The notes under the pieces were generated by a model that was not told the DNA's origin, searched no databases, and saw nothing but the letters and a program-made list of their open reading frames with translations. This document shows, piece by piece, positions 18,955 through 30,099 of a DNA stretch of 64,000 nt. The stretch's first letter is position 1. The number at the start of each line of letters is the position of its first letter. The translations under genes and the position numbers were made by a program. This DNA is from Yersinia vastinensis (GTDB lineage Bacteria > Pseudomonadota > Gammaproteobacteria > Enterobacterales > Enterobacteriaceae), in the NCBI RefSeq assembly GCF_902726565.1, contig NZ_CACVAF010000004.1, positions 62,001 to 126,000 on the forward strand, in the 5' to 3' direction.

Positions 18955-19039
18955 TATATTCGCCATTTTTTGATAGGTTGGGTGATGACAATCATGTTGC
19001 CATAACTCAATACTAATCAGGCATCACTTGTCATTGAAT

Positions 19040-19083
19040 AAACGCTAATTTTGCCTTGAGAATCGGTGGCAAGATTAGCGTTT
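19040..19083 (+). terminator. Terminator after the DUF2502 gene
   Basis: A 16-base stem (19040-19055 with 19068-19083) has one G-T pair, a 12-base loop and a T-rich 3' side. The outer AAACGCTAAT/ATTAGCGTTT ends resemble the hairpin at 6550-6618. It stops transcription before btuC. Confidence 0.75.
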
Positions 19084-19224
19084 TCCATTAATAAAAAGTC
19101 ATATTTTTCATGCAAATCTTTTCCAGATTACGTTAACATCCTAATCTCTGGGCCTAGTGGGTATCGATTACTGATTTTTATCAGGTATCTTAAGGTCAAC
19201 CCTGAGCTCATCTCTGAGGATGTA

Positions 19225-20232
19225 ATGCAGACCAGTCAATTATTTACCTCACTTCAGCAGCGACAGCAACAGCGTGATAGCCGCTACCTGAAGGGGTTGG
19301 TTGTCATATTGTTGTTAGCTCTGGTCATCAGTTTATGTGCCGGTGATATTTGGATTTGGCCTGCACAATGGGCCAGTGAAACAGGGCAATTATTTGTTTG
19401 GCAATTGCGTCTACCCAGGGCTTTGGCCGTCATGATGGTAGGAGCAAGTCTTGCCGTCTCAGGGGCCGTTATGCAGGCTTTATTTGAGAATCCATTGGCG
19501 GAACCGGGCCTGTTAGGTGTCGCTAATGGTGCAGGTGTTGCGCTGGTTATGGCGGTATTGCTTGGACATGGATTATTACCAATCTGGTTTTTAAGCACCT
19601 GCGCGATTGCCGGCGCTTTATTTATGACAGCCCTATTACTCGGTTTTGCCCGCCGGCGCTTATTAACCAATGCCCGCCTATTATTGGTTGGCGTTGCTTT
19701 GGGAATTGTATGCAGTGCCATTATGACGTGGGCGGTCTATTTCAGTACCAGCCTAGATTTACGACAATTAATGTATTGGATGATGGGCGGGTTTAGCGGT
19801 ATTGACTGGCGGCAGCAGGGGTTAGTATTAGCACTCTTACCCATTGTGGTTTGGCTCTGTTGCCAAGGGCGCGTGCTCAACTTTATGTCTCTTGGAGAAC
19901 AGCAAGCCAGACAATTAGGGATTCCTCTTCATTTATGGCGCAACTTATTAGTGCTCGCGATTGGTTTACTTGTGGGAATTAGTGTTGCTTTGGCGGGCGT
20001 CATTAGTTTTATCGGCTTGGTTATTCCCCATATTCTGCGGTTGACTGGTTTAACGGACCAACGTCGATTATTGACCGGATGTGCTTTAGCCGGCGGTGGA
20101 ATATTGTTACTGGCTGATGTTGTTGCGCGTATTGCTCTATTCTCTGCAGAATTGCCGATTGGTGTTGTGACTGCGACATTAGGCTCGCCATTATTTATCT
20201 GGTTGCTGACAAGAGTGAAAAGTGTAAAGTGA
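19225..20232 (+). CDS. btuC: Vitamin B12 ABC transporter permease
   Basis: A 335-residue FecCD-family permease with about ten membrane helices, the channel dimer of BtuC2D2. Features include [56 protein letters not shown] and the cytoplasmic [16 protein letters not shown] loop that couples to BtuD. An open frame reaches back to 19066, but ATG 19225 ([10 protein letters not shown]) has GAGG at the right distance and matches Yersinia BtuC. The periplasmic binding protein BtuF is not in this window; in E. coli it is also unlinked. Confidence 0.95.
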   Translation: MQTSQLFTSLQQRQQQRDSRYLKGLVVILLLALVISLCAGDIWIWPAQWASETGQLFVWQLRLPRALAVMMVGASLAVSGAVMQALFENPLAEPGLLGVANGAGVALVMAVLLGHGLLPIWFLSTCAIAGALFMTALLLGFARRRLLTNARLLLVGVALGIVCSAIMTWAVYFSTSLDLRQLMYWMMGGFSGIDWRQQGLVLALLPIVVWLCCQGRVLNFMSLGEQQARQLGIPLHLWRNLLVLAIGLLVGISVALAGVISFIGLVIPHILRLTGLTDQRRLLTGCALAGGGILLLADVVARIALFSAELPIGVVTATLGSPLFIWLLTRVKSVK

Positions 20233-20301
20233 TCTGTCTTACGTCGATTTACACTCCGGCAGGTTTACCTGCTTATCATGCTGAATAAGGATTCTTCCTA
20301 A

Positions 20302-20856
20302 ATGAGTCATTCAATTTACTCCATTCCATTGAAAACCATTGATAGTCAATCAGTTAAGCTGGAAAAGTATAAAGGTTCAGTTTTGTTAGTGGTCAATGTG
20401 GCTTCTCAGTGTGGATTAACCAAACAGTATGAAGGCTTGGAAAGTCTGTATAAGACATACCAGCAGCAAGGTTTTGAGGTGCTGGGGTTCCCGAGTAACG
20501 AGTTCGCAGGGCAAGAGCCAGGCAGCGACGAAGAAATTCAGGCATTCTGTCGAGGGACATTTGGCGTCGATTTCCCAATGTTCAGCAAAATTGAAGTCAA
20601 TGGCGCACAACGCCATCCTTTATATCAGCATTTAGTCGCGGCAAAGCCCGTCGCAGTGAAACCGGAAGGTAGCGAATTTTATCAACGTTTAGCGAGTAAG
20701 GGGCGTGAGCCAAAACACGAGGGTGATATTCTGTGGAATTTTGAAAAGTTTCTGATTAGCCGTGATGGTGTGGTGCTAGAGCGTTTTTCCCCAGATATGA
20801 CCCCAGAAGACCCTATTTTAATCAATGCAATTACACACGCGTTAGCGGCTCACTAA
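20302..20856 (+). CDS. btuE: Glutathione peroxidase family protein BtuE
   Basis: A 184-residue thiol peroxidase of the glutathione peroxidase fold. The catalytic tetrad is visible: Cys in NVASQCGLTKQYEGL, Gln in FPSNEFAGQEPG, and Trp and Asn in ILWNFEKFLI. It is a cysteine (not selenocysteine) enzyme and reduces peroxides, in E. coli mainly with thioredoxin. Despite the name it is not needed for B12 transport; it merely sits between btuC and btuD. AAGGA precedes ATG 20302. It lacks a signal peptide. Confidence 0.96.
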   Translation: MSHSIYSIPLKTIDSQSVKLEKYKGSVLLVVNVASQCGLTKQYEGLESLYKTYQQQGFEVLGFPSNEFAGQEPGSDEEIQAFCRGTFGVDFPMFSKIEVNGAQRHPLYQHLVAAKPVAVKPEGSEFYQRLASKGREPKHEGDILWNFEKFLISRDGVVLERFSPDMTPEDPILINAITHALAAH

Positions 20857-20879
20857 TTACGGATGAAAGATTTATTTTG

Positions 20880-21638
20880 ATGTTATTGCAACTCAGCGAA
20901 GTGACTGTAGAAGCCCGTCTGGCGCCGTTCTCAACACAGGTGAATGCTGGGTTGCAAATTCATTTAATCGGCCCAAACGGTGCGGGGAAAAGCACGCTAT
21001 TAGCCTCATTGGCTGGGTTGCTACCCGCGGGGGGAGACATTGTTCTGGCGGGGAAGTCATTATCCACTTATTCGGGTCATGAATTGGCGCGGTTGAGGGC
21101 TTATTTGTGTCAGCAGCAGTCTGCTCTGACAATGATGCCGGTTTTCCAATACCTTTCTCTTTATCAGCCTGCAGGTGTTACCCAAGACGCAGTAGCCGCG
21201 ACAATTGGTTATCTGTGCAAAAGATTAAGATTAACTGATAAATTATCACGGATGCTATCTCAACTTTCCGGCGGAGAGTGGCAACGTGTACGTCTTGCTG
21301 CCATATTTTTGCAGGCTTGGCCCGATATCAATCCAGAGAGTAAATTGTTGTTGCTTGATGAGCCATACACGGGGCTGGATGTTGCACAAAAAGTGGCGTT
21401 GGATGGTTTGCTACGTGATTTTTGCTCTGCGGGGCGCAGCGCAATAATTAGTGCCCATGATCTGAACCATACTTTACAACAGGCTGACCAAGTTTGGTTG
21501 ATGGCTCGAGGAAATATCCTTGCGCAAGGTAAGGCTAAGCAGGTAATGGAAATGAACCTTTTATCGGAGGTATTTGAAGTCGATTTTCAAATTCACAGCT
21601 TTAATCAGCAGAATTGGCTCATTACAAAGAATATTTAA
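20880..21638 (+). CDS. btuD: Vitamin B12 ABC transporter ATP-binding protein
   Basis: A 252-residue ABC ATPase driving B12 uptake through BtuC. Motifs: Walker A LIGPNGAGKSTLLASLAG, Q-loop LCQQQSALTMMPV, signature LSGGEWQRVRLAAIFLQ, Walker B LLLLDEPYTGLD and H-loop SAHDLNHTLQQ. A TTG directly precedes the ATG at 20880; ATG is preferred, although the ribosome site (GATGAAAGA) is weak, suggesting coupling to btuE, which ends 24 bases upstream. Last gene of btuCED. Confidence 0.95.
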   Translation: MLLQLSEVTVEARLAPFSTQVNAGLQIHLIGPNGAGKSTLLASLAGLLPAGGDIVLAGKSLSTYSGHELARLRAYLCQQQSALTMMPVFQYLSLYQPAGVTQDAVAATIGYLCKRLRLTDKLSRMLSQLSGGEWQRVRLAAIFLQAWPDINPESKLLLLDEPYTGLDVAQKVALDGLLRDFCSAGRSAIISAHDLNHTLQQADQVWLMARGNILAQGKAKQVMEMNLLSEVFEVDFQIHSFNQQNWLITKNI

Positions 21639-21871
21639 TAGTTACATTTTTTATTAACCTGCATCGATTTTATCAAATCAATATTCCTTATTTAGGATAT
21701 TTTCGCTCATTATCATCATCTGCCCCTCTACAGCATATTTTGAGTAATAGAGTCAATTAAATCATTATCAAACCAATCCAGTCATCTGCGCTATTTGCTT
21801 GATTTTAATTGTAAATACAATTATTTCAATGTGAAGTTTTTGTGCGAAATATATCGATAAAAAAAGTCTAT

Positions 21872-21893
21872 CTTAAGGTTTATTTAAGGTTGA
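21872..21893 (+). promoter_or_regulatory. Interleaved PmrA and PhoP boxes upstream of arnB
   Basis: CTTAAG-N5-TTTAAG (21872-21888) fits the PmrA half-site pattern YTTAAK-N5-YTTAAK. GGTTTA-N5-GGTTGA (21877-21893) fits the PhoP direct repeat (T/G)GTTTA-N5-(T/G)GTTTA with one deviation. The two sites are offset by five bases, so the proteins would contact nearly the same DNA. A GGGCA/TGCCC hairpin follows in the leader at 21962-21977. Confidence 0.75.
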
Positions 21894-22008
21894 TGGACTA
21901 CAGTTATTCCTAGAAAACTCGGAACCTATCTGAATAACGTTTAGATTTCGTTAACTTAGACGGGCATATAGTTGCCCAAAGTTTAAAGTACCCTAGGAAT
22001 TTTTATTA

Positions 22009-23163
22009 ATGCAGACTTTCTTGCCTTTTTCTCGCCCAGCAATTGGCGCCGATGAAATTAATGCGGTAGTCAATGTGCTAGGTTCTGGTTGGATTACTAC
22101 TGGCCCACAGAATCAGCAGCTCGAGACTGATTTTTGTACGGCATTTGGATGCAAACATGCTATCGCTGTTTGCTCTGCAACTGCAGGGATGCATATTGCG
22201 CTGATGGCCTTAGGGATTGGTCCAGGCGATGAAGTTATTACACCGTCCCAGACGTGGGTTTCAACACTAAATATGATTGTGTTGCTGGGTGCTGAACCAG
22301 TGATGGTTGATGTTGATCGCGACACATTAATGGTTAACGCGGCTGATGTTGAAGCGGCAATCACTCCGAAAACCAAAGCAATTATTCCTGTTCATTATGC
22401 AGGGGCACCGTGTGACCTTAATGCGTTGCGCTTCATTGCCCAACAACGCGGTATTTCATTGATTGAAGATGCTGCCCATGCGGTGGGTACTCGCTATGGC
22501 GATGAATGGGTTGGTGAGAAGGGTACGGCTATTTTCTCTTTTCACGCTATCAAGAATATAACCTGCGCTGAGGGGGGAATAATTGCTACGGATGATGATG
22601 AATTTGCCGCCAAAGTTCGCCGCTTAAAGTTCCATGGCTTGGGTGTGGACGCTTTTGACCGCCAAATTCAAGGGCGTAGTCCACAGGCTGAAGTCATAGA
22701 GCCGGGTTATAAATACAACTTATCTGATATTCACGCGGCTATTGCGGTTGTGCAACTCCAACGGTTACCTGAAATCAACGCCCGCCGTCAAGCGTTGGTT
22801 GCGCACTATCATGCAGCCTTAATTGATTCCCCCTTACAGCCATTAGCTGTCCCTGATTATGCTCATCAGCATGCATGGCATCTTTTTATGGTGCGAGTTG
22901 ATGAAGCGCGTTGTGGTATTGACCGAGATGTGCTGATGGAGCGGCTTAAAGAGTTTGGGATTGGTACGGGCCTGCATTTTCGTGCTGCACATACCCAAAA
23001 ATACTATCGCGAACGCTATCCCACTTTGCACTTGCCTAATACCGAGTGGAATTCCGCCAGATTATGCACTTTGCCTCTTTTCCCCGACATGGTGGATAGC
23101 GATGTTGAGCGGGTAGTTGATGCATTAGCAACTATTATAGGGCCGCGCCGTGTCACAAAATGA
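22009..23163 (+). CDS. arnB: UDP-Ara4O aminotransferase ArnB
   Basis: A 384-residue PLP enzyme that transfers the amino group of glutamate to UDP-4-keto-arabinose, giving UDP-4-amino-4-deoxy-L-arabinose for lipid A modification. The PLP lysine lies in [16 protein letters not shown]; other DegT/DnrJ/EryC1 features are [15 protein letters not shown] at the N-terminus, [20 protein letters not shown] and [14 protein letters not shown]. First gene of arnBCADTEF, behind the PhoP/PmrA boxes. AGGA lies ten bases before ATG 22009. In Yersinia and Salmonella this pathway gives polymyxin resistance. Confidence 0.97.
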   Translation: MQTFLPFSRPAIGADEINAVVNVLGSGWITTGPQNQQLETDFCTAFGCKHAIAVCSATAGMHIALMALGIGPGDEVITPSQTWVSTLNMIVLLGAEPVMVDVDRDTLMVNAADVEAAITPKTKAIIPVHYAGAPCDLNALRFIAQQRGISLIEDAAHAVGTRYGDEWVGEKGTAIFSFHAIKNITCAEGGIIATDDDEFAAKVRRLKFHGLGVDAFDRQIQGRSPQAEVIEPGYKYNLSDIHAAIAVVQLQRLPEINARRQALVAHYHAALIDSPLQPLAVPDYAHQHAWHLFMVRVDEARCGIDRDVLMERLKEFGIGTGLHFRAAHTQKYYRERYPTLHLPNTEWNSARLCTLPLFPDMVDSDVERVVDALATIIGPRRVTK

Positions 23164-24133
23164 ACAAATCAAAAAAGTCTCTATTGTTATCCCTGTTTAT
23201 AACGAGCAAGAGAGCTTACCCGCGTTAATAGAGAGAACGTCGGCTGCTTGTAAATTGCTGACCCAACCCTATGAAATTATTTTGGTTGATGACGGTAGCA
23301 GTGATAACTCCGCTGAATTATTGACGGCAGCGGCAAACGAACCCGGAAGTTGCATTATTGCCGTTTTGCTAAACCGTAATTATGGCCAGCACTCAGCCAT
23401 TATGGCTGGATTCAATCAGGTCAGTGGTGATTTGGTGATTACTCTTGATGCGGATCTGCAAAATCCGCCGGAAGAAATCCCACGGTTAGTGAGTGTTGCA
23501 GAAGAGGGCTATGACGTGGTGGGGACGGTGCGAGCCAACCGTCAAGACTCGCTATTTCGTAAAACTGCTTCCCGCATGATCAATTTGATGATTCAGCGCG
23601 CCACGGGGAAATCAATGGGCGACTATGGCTGTATGTTACGAGCCTATCGCCGTCATATTGTTGAAGCAATGTTACACTGTCACGAGCGCAGTACATTTAT
23701 TCCCATCTTGGCGAACACCTTTGCCCGTCGCACAACCGAAATTACAGTTCATCACGCAGAGCGTGAGTTTGGTGATTCCAAATACAGCCTGATGAAGCTC
23801 ATCAATCTGATGTATGACCTGATTACTTGTCTGACAACAACGCCACTGCGTTTATTAAGTCTGGTAGGCAGTGTTATTGCTCTTTCTGGTTTCACTTTTG
23901 CAGTGCTATTAGTGGTTTTGCGTTTGATATTTGGCCCTGAATGGGCGGGCGGTGGTGTCTTTACACTATTCGCTGTGTTGTTCATGTTCATCGGTGCCCA
24001 ATTTGTTGGTATGGGGTTACTCGGAGAATATATCGGTCGTATTTATAACGATGTACGTGCGCGTCCTCGTTATTTCATACAGAAAGTGGTCGGCGTGGAG
24101 CAGACCGAAAATAATCAGGAAGTAGAAAAATGA
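23150..24133 (+). CDS. arnC: Undecaprenyl-phosphate Ara4FN transferase ArnC
   Basis: A 327-residue GT2 glycosyltransferase that moves 4-deoxy-4-formamido-arabinose from UDP to undecaprenyl phosphate on the cytoplasmic face. It has [31 protein letters not shown], the metal-binding [16 protein letters not shown] and two C-terminal membrane helices (about 235-300). The start is GTG at 23150, overlapping arnB by 14 bases. The next gene overlaps by four bases, so the operon is tightly coupled. Confidence 0.96.
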   Translation: MSQNEQIKKVSIVIPVYNEQESLPALIERTSAACKLLTQPYEIILVDDGSSDNSAELLTAAANEPGSCIIAVLLNRNYGQHSAIMAGFNQVSGDLVITLDADLQNPPEEIPRLVSVAEEGYDVVGTVRANRQDSLFRKTASRMINLMIQRATGKSMGDYGCMLRAYRRHIVEAMLHCHERSTFIPILANTFARRTTEITVHHAEREFGDSKYSLMKLINLMYDLITCLTTTPLRLLSLVGSVIALSGFTFAVLLVVLRLIFGPEWAGGGVFTLFAVLFMFIGAQFVGMGLLGEYIGRIYNDVRARPRYFIQKVVGVEQTENNQEVEK

Positions 24134-26133
24134 AAGCGATTGTATTTGCCTATCATGATATTGGTTGTGTCGGTCTGAAAGCCTTGGTTGACGCTGGCTA
24201 TGATATTCAGGCGGTATTTACCCATACTGACTCGCCCAATGAGAATCGCTTTTTCTCTTCAGTGGCCAGAGTTGCTGCCGATTTAGATCTCTCTGTCTAT
24301 GCACCGGAAGATGTTAATCATCCATTATGGATTGAGAGGATTCAGCAATTACAGCCTGATATTATTTTCTCTTTTTATTATCGCAATATGCTCAGTGATG
24401 AAATACTGTCATCAGCTCCGCGTGGCGGTTTCAATTTGCATGGTTCCCTATTACCGAAATACCGTGGACGGGCACCTATTAACTGGGCACTGGTCAATGG
24501 AGAGAAAGAGACGGGCGTCACGCTTCATAAAATGGTAAAAAAAGCGGATGCTGGCGCGATTGTTGGACAGCATAAAGTTATTATCAGTGATGCTGATACA
24601 GCACTCACCTTGCATGCAAAAATGCGTGATGCTGCCGATGAACTGCTACGCGATCTCTTACCAAAGATGAACGATACGCCGTTGCAGTTGGTGCCACAAA
24701 AAGAATCTGAAGCCACTTATTTTGGTCGTCGTACCGCAGCCGATGGGGAAATTCCGTGGCAAAAATCCGCATCTGACATTAATAATTTAGTGCGTGCAGT
24801 AACCGAACCATATCCTGGTGCCTTTACTTATCTTGGGCAGCGCAAACTGATAGTTTGGCGTTCGCAGCCTCTGGATATCACACATGGGAAGGCTCCTGGT
24901 ACTGTGTTATCAACCTCTCCACTGATTATTGCTTGTGGTGAAGGGGCGCTGGAGATCATCGCGGGACAGGGGGAGGCCGGTTTGTATGTTCAGGGCTGCC
25001 GTCTGGCACAGGATATGGGCATTGTCACTGATGTCCGTTTAGGTAATAAACCCAGCAAAACTCAGAAAAGGCGCACTCGAGTATTAATACTCGGTGTAAA
25101 CGGTTTTATTGGGAACCATTTAACCGAGCGTTTATTACGTGATAATAATTATGACGTCTATGGTTTAGATATTGGCTCTGATGCTATCAGCCGCTTCTTG
25201 GGTAATCCTCGTTTCCATTTTGTCGAGGGTGATATCAGTATTCATTCCGAATGGATTGAATATCACATTAAGAAATGTGACGTTATTTTACCCTTGGTTG
25301 CTATTGCTACGCCGATTGAATATACCCGTAATCCGTTACGCGTATTTGAATTAGATTTTGAAGAAAATCTCAAGATTGTGCGTGATTGTGTTAAATACAA
25401 TAAACGCATTATTTTCCCATCCACGTCTGAAGTTTATGGCATGTGTGATGATAAAGAATTTGATGAAGACAGTTCACGCCTAATTGTTGGGCCAATTAAT
25501 AAGCAGCGTTGGATTTACTCAGTATCGAAGCAATTACTGGACCGCGTTATTTGGGCCTATGGCGCAAAAGAAAACCTCAAATTTACCTTATTCCGTCCAT
25601 TTAACTGGATGGGGCCACGGTTAGATAATCTTGATGCTGCGCGTATTGGTAGCTCGCGCGCTATTACACAATTAATTTTAAATCTGGTTGAAGGTTCTCC
25701 AATTAAGCTCGTTGATGGTGGGGCGCAAAAACGCTGTTTTACGGATATTCATGATGGTATTGAGGCGTTATTCCGTATTATTGAAAACCGTGATGGTGTT
25801 TGTGACGGTCAAATAATCAATATTGGTAACCCAACCAATGAAGCCAGTATTCGCGAGTTGGCGGAAATGTTGCTAAGTAGTTTTGAAAAACATGAATTGC
25901 GTGACCATTTCCCGCCGTTTGCTGGATTTAAAGACATTGAAAGCAGTGCATATTACGGCAAAGGATATCAAGATGTTGAATATCGCACGCCAAGTATTCG
26001 TAATGCGCACCGTCTGTTGCACTGGCAGCCAGAAATTGCCTTGCAACAAACGGTTGCTGACACATTGGATTTCTTCCTACGTGGGGTAGTCCTCGAACAG
26101 CATGAAACCTCAAAGGACGAGCATCAAGTATGA
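24130..26133 (+). CDS. arnA: Bifunctional UDP-GlcA decarboxylase / UDP-Ara4N formyltransferase ArnA
   Basis: A 667-residue two-domain enzyme. Residues 1-300 are a formyltransferase with catalytic Asn/His in [20 protein letters not shown] and Asp in [11 protein letters not shown]; it formylates UDP-Ara4N. Residues about 315-660 are an NAD-dependent short-chain dehydrogenase-like decarboxylase that oxidises UDP-GlcA, with Rossmann motif [16 protein letters not shown] and [10 protein letters not shown] (Tyr-x3-Lys). Start ATG overlaps the arnC stop (ATGA). Both active sites look intact. Confidence 0.97.
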   Translation: MKAIVFAYHDIGCVGLKALVDAGYDIQAVFTHTDSPNENRFFSSVARVAADLDLSVYAPEDVNHPLWIERIQQLQPDIIFSFYYRNMLSDEILSSAPRGGFNLHGSLLPKYRGRAPINWALVNGEKETGVTLHKMVKKADAGAIVGQHKVIISDADTALTLHAKMRDAADELLRDLLPKMNDTPLQLVPQKESEATYFGRRTAADGEIPWQKSASDINNLVRAVTEPYPGAFTYLGQRKLIVWRSQPLDITHGKAPGTVLSTSPLIIACGEGALEIIAGQGEAGLYVQGCRLAQDMGIVTDVRLGNKPSKTQKRRTRVLILGVNGFIGNHLTERLLRDNNYDVYGLDIGSDAISRFLGNPRFHFVEGDISIHSEWIEYHIKKCDVILPLVAIATPIEYTRNPLRVFELDFEENLKIVRDCVKYNKRIIFPSTSEVYGMCDDKEFDEDSSRLIVGPINKQRWIYSVSKQLLDRVIWAYGAKENLKFTLFRPFNWMGPRLDNLDAARIGSSRAITQLILNLVEGSPIKLVDGGAQKRCFTDIHDGIEALFRIIENRDGVCDGQIINIGNPTNEASIRELAEMLLSSFEKHELRDHFPPFAGFKDIESSAYYGKGYQDVEYRTPSIRNAHRLLHWQPEIALQQTVADTLDFFLRGVVLEQHETSKDEHQV

Positions 26134-27035
26134 AGCAAGTTGGTTTGAGAATTGATGTAGATACCTACCGGGGAACCAAGGAGGGCGTACCATCGTTGCT
26201 TACGGTATTGGATAAGTACGATATTAGTGCCAGCTTTTTCTTCAGTGTTGGTCCGGATAACATGGGGCGCCATTTGTGGCGCCTTTTCCGTCCTCGTTTC
26301 TTGTGGAAAATGCTGCGCTCGAATGCCGCCTCATTGTATGGCTGGGATATTTTGCTGGCGGGTACGGCCTGGCCGGGTAAAAGGATTGCGCAAGATTTTG
26401 GCCCACTGATGAAAGAAACTTTGCAGGCGGGGCATGAAGTTGGCTTGCACGCTTGGGATCATCAGGGCTGGCAAGCAAAAGTTGCGTCATGGTCAAAACA
26501 GCAACTGGCTGAACAGGTACAATTGGGGGTTGATGCATTACAACATAGCATTCAGCAACCAATTACTTGCTCAGCAGCTGCGGGTTGGCGTGCTGATGAA
26601 CGTGTTTTAGCCATAAAACAGTCGTTTCCTTTCCTCTATAACAGTGACTGTCGTGGCACTCATCCTTTCCGCCCATTATTACCTGATGGCAACATTGGTA
26701 CGGTACAAATCCCAGTGACTTTACCCACTTATGATGAAGTGGTGGGTAGCGAAGTTCGCGCTGAGGATTTTAATGATTTTATTATGAATGCCATATTGCA
26801 TGACAGCGGAACACCGGTTTATACCATCCATGCTGAGGTTGAAGGGATGTCGCAAGCCGTAATGTTTGAACAATTATTGATTATGGCAAAGAAATACGAG
26901 ATACAGTTTTGTCCCCTTGGGGCTCTATTGCCTGAAAATCCAGATTCACTGCCGGTGGGTAAAGTTATTCGGGCTGCTTTCCCGGGGCGAGAAGGCTGGT
27001 TGGGGTGTCAGTCAGATATAAAGGATGCGCAATGA
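26130..27035 (+). CDS. arnD: Undecaprenyl-phosphate-Ara4FN deformylase ArnD
   Basis: A 301-residue metal-dependent deacetylase (NodB/CE4-like) that removes the formyl group from undecaprenyl-P-Ara4FN, making the transfer pathway irreversible before flipping. Visible metal and catalytic motifs are [18 protein letters not shown] and [16 protein letters not shown]. It overlaps arnA by four bases and arnT by four bases. Length matches E. coli ArnD (about 296). Confidence 0.96.
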   Translation: MKQVGLRIDVDTYRGTKEGVPSLLTVLDKYDISASFFFSVGPDNMGRHLWRLFRPRFLWKMLRSNAASLYGWDILLAGTAWPGKRIAQDFGPLMKETLQAGHEVGLHAWDHQGWQAKVASWSKQQLAEQVQLGVDALQHSIQQPITCSAAAGWRADERVLAIKQSFPFLYNSDCRGTHPFRPLLPDGNIGTVQIPVTLPTYDEVVGSEVRAEDFNDFIMNAILHDSGTPVYTIHAEVEGMSQAVMFEQLLIMAKKYEIQFCPLGALLPENPDSLPVGKVIRAAFPGREGWLGCQSDIKDAQ

Positions 27036-28696
27036 GGCTGTTAAAAGGAAGTGGGGCAGCCCTACTGGCGTTGTTCTTTGCTTTAGTCTATTTATTACCT
27101 GTTAATAGCCGCCTACTGTGGCAACCGGATGAAACACGATATGCGGAAATTAGCCGGGAAATGCTGCAACGTGGCGACTGGATTGTGCCCCACCTATTGG
27201 GTATTCGCTATTTTGAAAAACCCATTGCGGGATATTGGTTTAATAATATTAGCCAGTGGATATTCGGCGACACTAACTTCGCCGTGCGATTTGGCTCAAT
27301 TTTCAGTACGGCGTTGAGTGCAGTATTAGTTTATTGGCTAGCGACCTTATTGTGGCGCAACCGCTCAACATCAGTATTGGCAACGTTAATTTACCTCTCA
27401 ATGTTGTTGGTATTTAGTATTGGTTCTTATGCTGTGCTAGACCCGATGATTTCATTGTGGCTAACTGCGTCGATGTTCTGTTTCTACCTCACTCTGCGAG
27501 CTGAAACCACGAAACAGAAAATAGAGGCTTACCTCTTGCTCGGTTTAGCTTGCGGTATGGGCTTTATGACTAAAGGTTTTCTGGCCTTGGCCGTGCCGGT
27601 TATTTCAGTCTTGCCGATTGTCATACAGCAAAAAAGGGTAAAAGAACTTATTATTTTTGGTCCGCTAGCGATAGTGAGTGCAGTAATAATCAGTTTGCCG
27701 TGGGCATTAGCCATTGCTCAACGGGAGCCAGATTTTTGGCATTACTTCTTCTGGGTTGAACATATTCAGCGGTTTGCAGAGAAAGATGCTCAGCATAAAG
27801 CCCCTATGTGGTATTACTTGCCAGTGCTGTGTTTGGGGGTATTACCGTGGTTGGGGTTATTACCAGGTGCCTTACTAAAAGGGTGGCGCGAGCGGGTGGC
27901 AAGACCTGAGTTATTCTTTTTACTCAGTTGGGTATTAATGCCATTGCTATTCTTCAGTGTGGCAAAAGGGAAGCTACCGACTTATATCCTGCCTTGCATG
28001 GCTCCGCTGTCCCTACTGATGGCCGCCTATGCAACGGACTGCGCCAATAATATGCGCATGCGCGCATTGAAGATTAACGGTGCAATAAATCTTATTTTTG
28101 GTTTGGTTTGTGCACTGGCGGTGTTGGTTATTGGTATGGGGCTGGTGGCGCATCTGGTTGCCTACGAACCGCACGAACATCTGAAAGTTATTCTGGCGAC
28201 ACTTGCTTTTGCTGGATGGGGGTTGGTGGGCTTTATAACATTGCGTAATAACGCCCGTCATTGGCGTTGGGCGGCAGCTAGCCCATTACTGTTTATATTG
28301 CTTGTAGGTTATCTCATTCCACAGCAAGTCATTGACTCCAAACAACCACAAAACTTTATCCAGCAAAACTTTGATGAGCTTAATAGTAGCCGTTACGTGT
28401 TGGCAGACAGTGTAGGTGTTGCCGCTGGACTTGCTTGGGAGTTAAAACGCAGTGATATTCTGATGTTCAATGAGAAAGGTGAACTGGCCTATGGGTTGAA
28501 CTACACTGACAGCGGAAATAGGTACATCAATGAAACAGAATTCAGCGAATGGCTCGCCAATGCAAGGAAACAAGGAGATGTATCGCTGGTTGTGCAATTA
28601 TCTCGTAATGAGGAACTTCCAACCTATTTACCGCCAGCGGACAAGGTTAATCTAATGAACCGTCTGGCACTTTTGTGGTATCAAAAAACACCATGA
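27032..28696 (+). CDS. arnT: Lipid A Ara4N transferase ArnT
   Basis: A 554-residue inner-membrane GT-C glycosyltransferase that attaches Ara4N from undecaprenyl phosphate to lipid A phosphates on the periplasmic face, lowering negative charge and cationic peptide binding. It has about 12-13 membrane helices, the N-terminal [20 protein letters not shown] loop with its acidic catalytic residue, and [20 protein letters not shown]-terminal periplasmic domain follows residue 440. ATG 27032 overlaps the arnD stop (ATGA) and matches the Yersinia start; the 27005 codon is rejected. Confidence 0.96.
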   Translation: MRLLKGSGAALLALFFALVYLLPVNSRLLWQPDETRYAEISREMLQRGDWIVPHLLGIRYFEKPIAGYWFNNISQWIFGDTNFAVRFGSIFSTALSAVLVYWLATLLWRNRSTSVLATLIYLSMLLVFSIGSYAVLDPMISLWLTASMFCFYLTLRAETTKQKIEAYLLLGLACGMGFMTKGFLALAVPVISVLPIVIQQKRVKELIIFGPLAIVSAVIISLPWALAIAQREPDFWHYFFWVEHIQRFAEKDAQHKAPMWYYLPVLCLGVLPWLGLLPGALLKGWRERVARPELFFLLSWVLMPLLFFSVAKGKLPTYILPCMAPLSLLMAAYATDCANNMRMRALKINGAINLIFGLVCALAVLVIGMGLVAHLVAYEPHEHLKVILATLAFAGWGLVGFITLRNNARHWRWAAASPLLFILLVGYLIPQQVIDSKQPQNFIQQNFDELNSSRYVLADSVGVAAGLAWELKRSDILMFNEKGELAYGLNYTDSGNRYINETEFSEWLANARKQGDVSLVVQLSRNEELPTYLPPADKVNLMNRLALLWYQKTP

Positions 28697-29037
28697 TGAG
28701 TTATTTGCTATTAGTAATGGTCAGTTTATTGACCTGTGCTGGGCAATTATGTCAGAAACAAGCTGCGCAGTGTTGGGGGCTATCGCCAGAAAAGCGACGA
28801 GCGCCGACACTGCGTTGGTTAGCCTTGGCTGTGCTGTTCCTTGGTGTTGGGATGTTGTTGTGGTTAGGTTTATTACAACATCTGCCGCTGAGTGTGGCTT
28901 ATCCCATGCTTAGTTTTAATTTCGTATTGGTGACCCTGGCCGCACAACTGGTTTATGGCGAGAAAGCGACGTCTCGGCATTGGTTGGGGATTGCTGCTAT
29001 TATGTTTGGCATCCTATTGATTAGTTGGCACTTATGA
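28693..29037 (+). CDS. arnE: Ara4N-undecaprenyl-phosphate flippase subunit ArnE
   Basis: A 114-residue EmrE-like membrane protein with four helices ([20 protein letters not shown] at the start). With ArnF it is thought to flip undecaprenyl-P-Ara4N to the periplasm. The start overlaps the arnT stop codon; a second ATG follows immediately. Typical conserved [20 protein letters not shown] lies in helix 3. Length agrees with the family. Confidence 0.94.
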   Translation: MMSYLLLVMVSLLTCAGQLCQKQAAQCWGLSPEKRRAPTLRWLALAVLFLGVGMLLWLGLLQHLPLSVAYPMLSFNFVLVTLAAQLVYGEKATSRHWLGIAAIMFGILLISWHL

Positions 29038-29420
29038 AAGGTTATGGCTGGGGCTTAGGTAGTGTGGTCTTGGTGACTGTTGCCCAATTAATGTTGAAAT
29101 GGGGCATGATGAATATGCCATTAATGTCATTGGCAGATATTAATGGGCAATTTTTAATACATCATCTGACACAGTTAATTGCCGTAATCTGTGGGTTGTT
29201 TGGTTATGCTTTATCTATGTTATGCTGGTTTTTTGCACTAAAATATTTACCACTTAATCGGGCTTATCCATTATTGAGCCTTAGTTATGCTTTGGTCTAT
29301 TTAGCCGCCGTATTACTACCTTGGTACAATGAGCCAGTGACTTTATTAAAAACTATTGGGTCAGGTTTTATACTTTTGGGTATATGGTTGATACATACAA
29401 AACCGACAAAAAACGATTAA
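29034..29420 (+). CDS. arnF: Ara4N-undecaprenyl-phosphate flippase subunit ArnF
   Basis: A 128-residue four-helix membrane protein, partner of ArnE. It reads [20 protein letters not shown], then [20 protein letters not shown], the same motif seen in ArnE. ATG 29034 overlaps the arnE stop; an in-frame TTG at 29025 is rejected. It closes the arn operon; no strong intrinsic terminator was found after it, and nlpC follows 120 bases on. Confidence 0.94.
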   Translation: MKGYGWGLGSVVLVTVAQLMLKWGMMNMPLMSLADINGQFLIHHLTQLIAVICGLFGYALSMLCWFFALKYLPLNRAYPLLSLSYALVYLAAVLLPWYNEPVTLLKTIGSGFILLGIWLIHTKPTKND

Positions 29421-29543
29421 ATATATTATCTCATTCATATAACTTGTTTTTTCCAAACTCGATAGCTAAATTAGCCATAATGATGTCTTTCATTAGCTTA
29501 TTGTCTGGTGAATAGACCAAGCCTGACCTTTGGTGAATTATCG

Positions 29544-30008
29544 ATGCGGATACGTTTCTGGATCTTTCTGATCAGTATGATTCTTGCTGGCTGTAGCAGC
29601 CATGCCCCGACGCCAAGTGGCCACTTGTCAGATTCCATTGTGGTGGTCGCGAAACTCAATGAACAACTGCGCCAATGGGAAGGTACGCCATATCGTAATG
29701 GCGGACTGGATCAAAGTGGAGTTGATTGTTCTGGCTTTGTTTACCGCACATTCCGTGATCGTTTCGACATGCAACTGCCTCGCACGACAGTTGCGCAGAC
29801 TACGCTAGGGACTGAAGTTTCCCGTGATGATTTGATGCCTGGTGATTTAGTTTTCTTTAAAACGGGTAGTGGACAAAATGGATTGCATGTTGGAATTTAT
29901 GACACCAACGATGAATTCATTCACGCCTCTACGAGTAAAGGTGTTATTCGTTCATCGTTGGAAAATGTCTATTGGAAGCGGGTTTATTGGCAAGCGCGCC
30001 GTATCTAA
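29544..30008 (+). CDS. nlpC: NlpC/P60 family lipoprotein
   Basis: A 154-residue lipoprotein with a cysteine peptidase domain, probably a D,L-endopeptidase acting on peptidoglycan stem peptides, although the E. coli member has no assigned substrate. The lipobox is LAGC (Cys16). Catalytic Cys is in GVDCSGFVYRTF and His in GLHVGIYD, with LMPGDLVFF between. An earlier GTG at 29508 would put 12 residues before the signal peptide, so ATG 29544 is used; it equals E. coli NlpC in length. Confidence 0.93.
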   Translation: MRIRFWIFLISMILAGCSSHAPTPSGHLSDSIVVVAKLNEQLRQWEGTPYRNGGLDQSGVDCSGFVYRTFRDRFDMQLPRTTVAQTTLGTEVSRDDLMPGDLVFFKTGSGQNGLHVGIYDTNDEFIHASTSKGVIRSSLENVYWKRVYWQARRI

Positions 30009-30099
30009 ATATGGTATTGAATCGATAGGCTGAACCTAAAACTATCTTTGTGGGTTATGTTATCTTAGTGGCTGCTTATTTTGGTTCGGAGCCGCGTTT

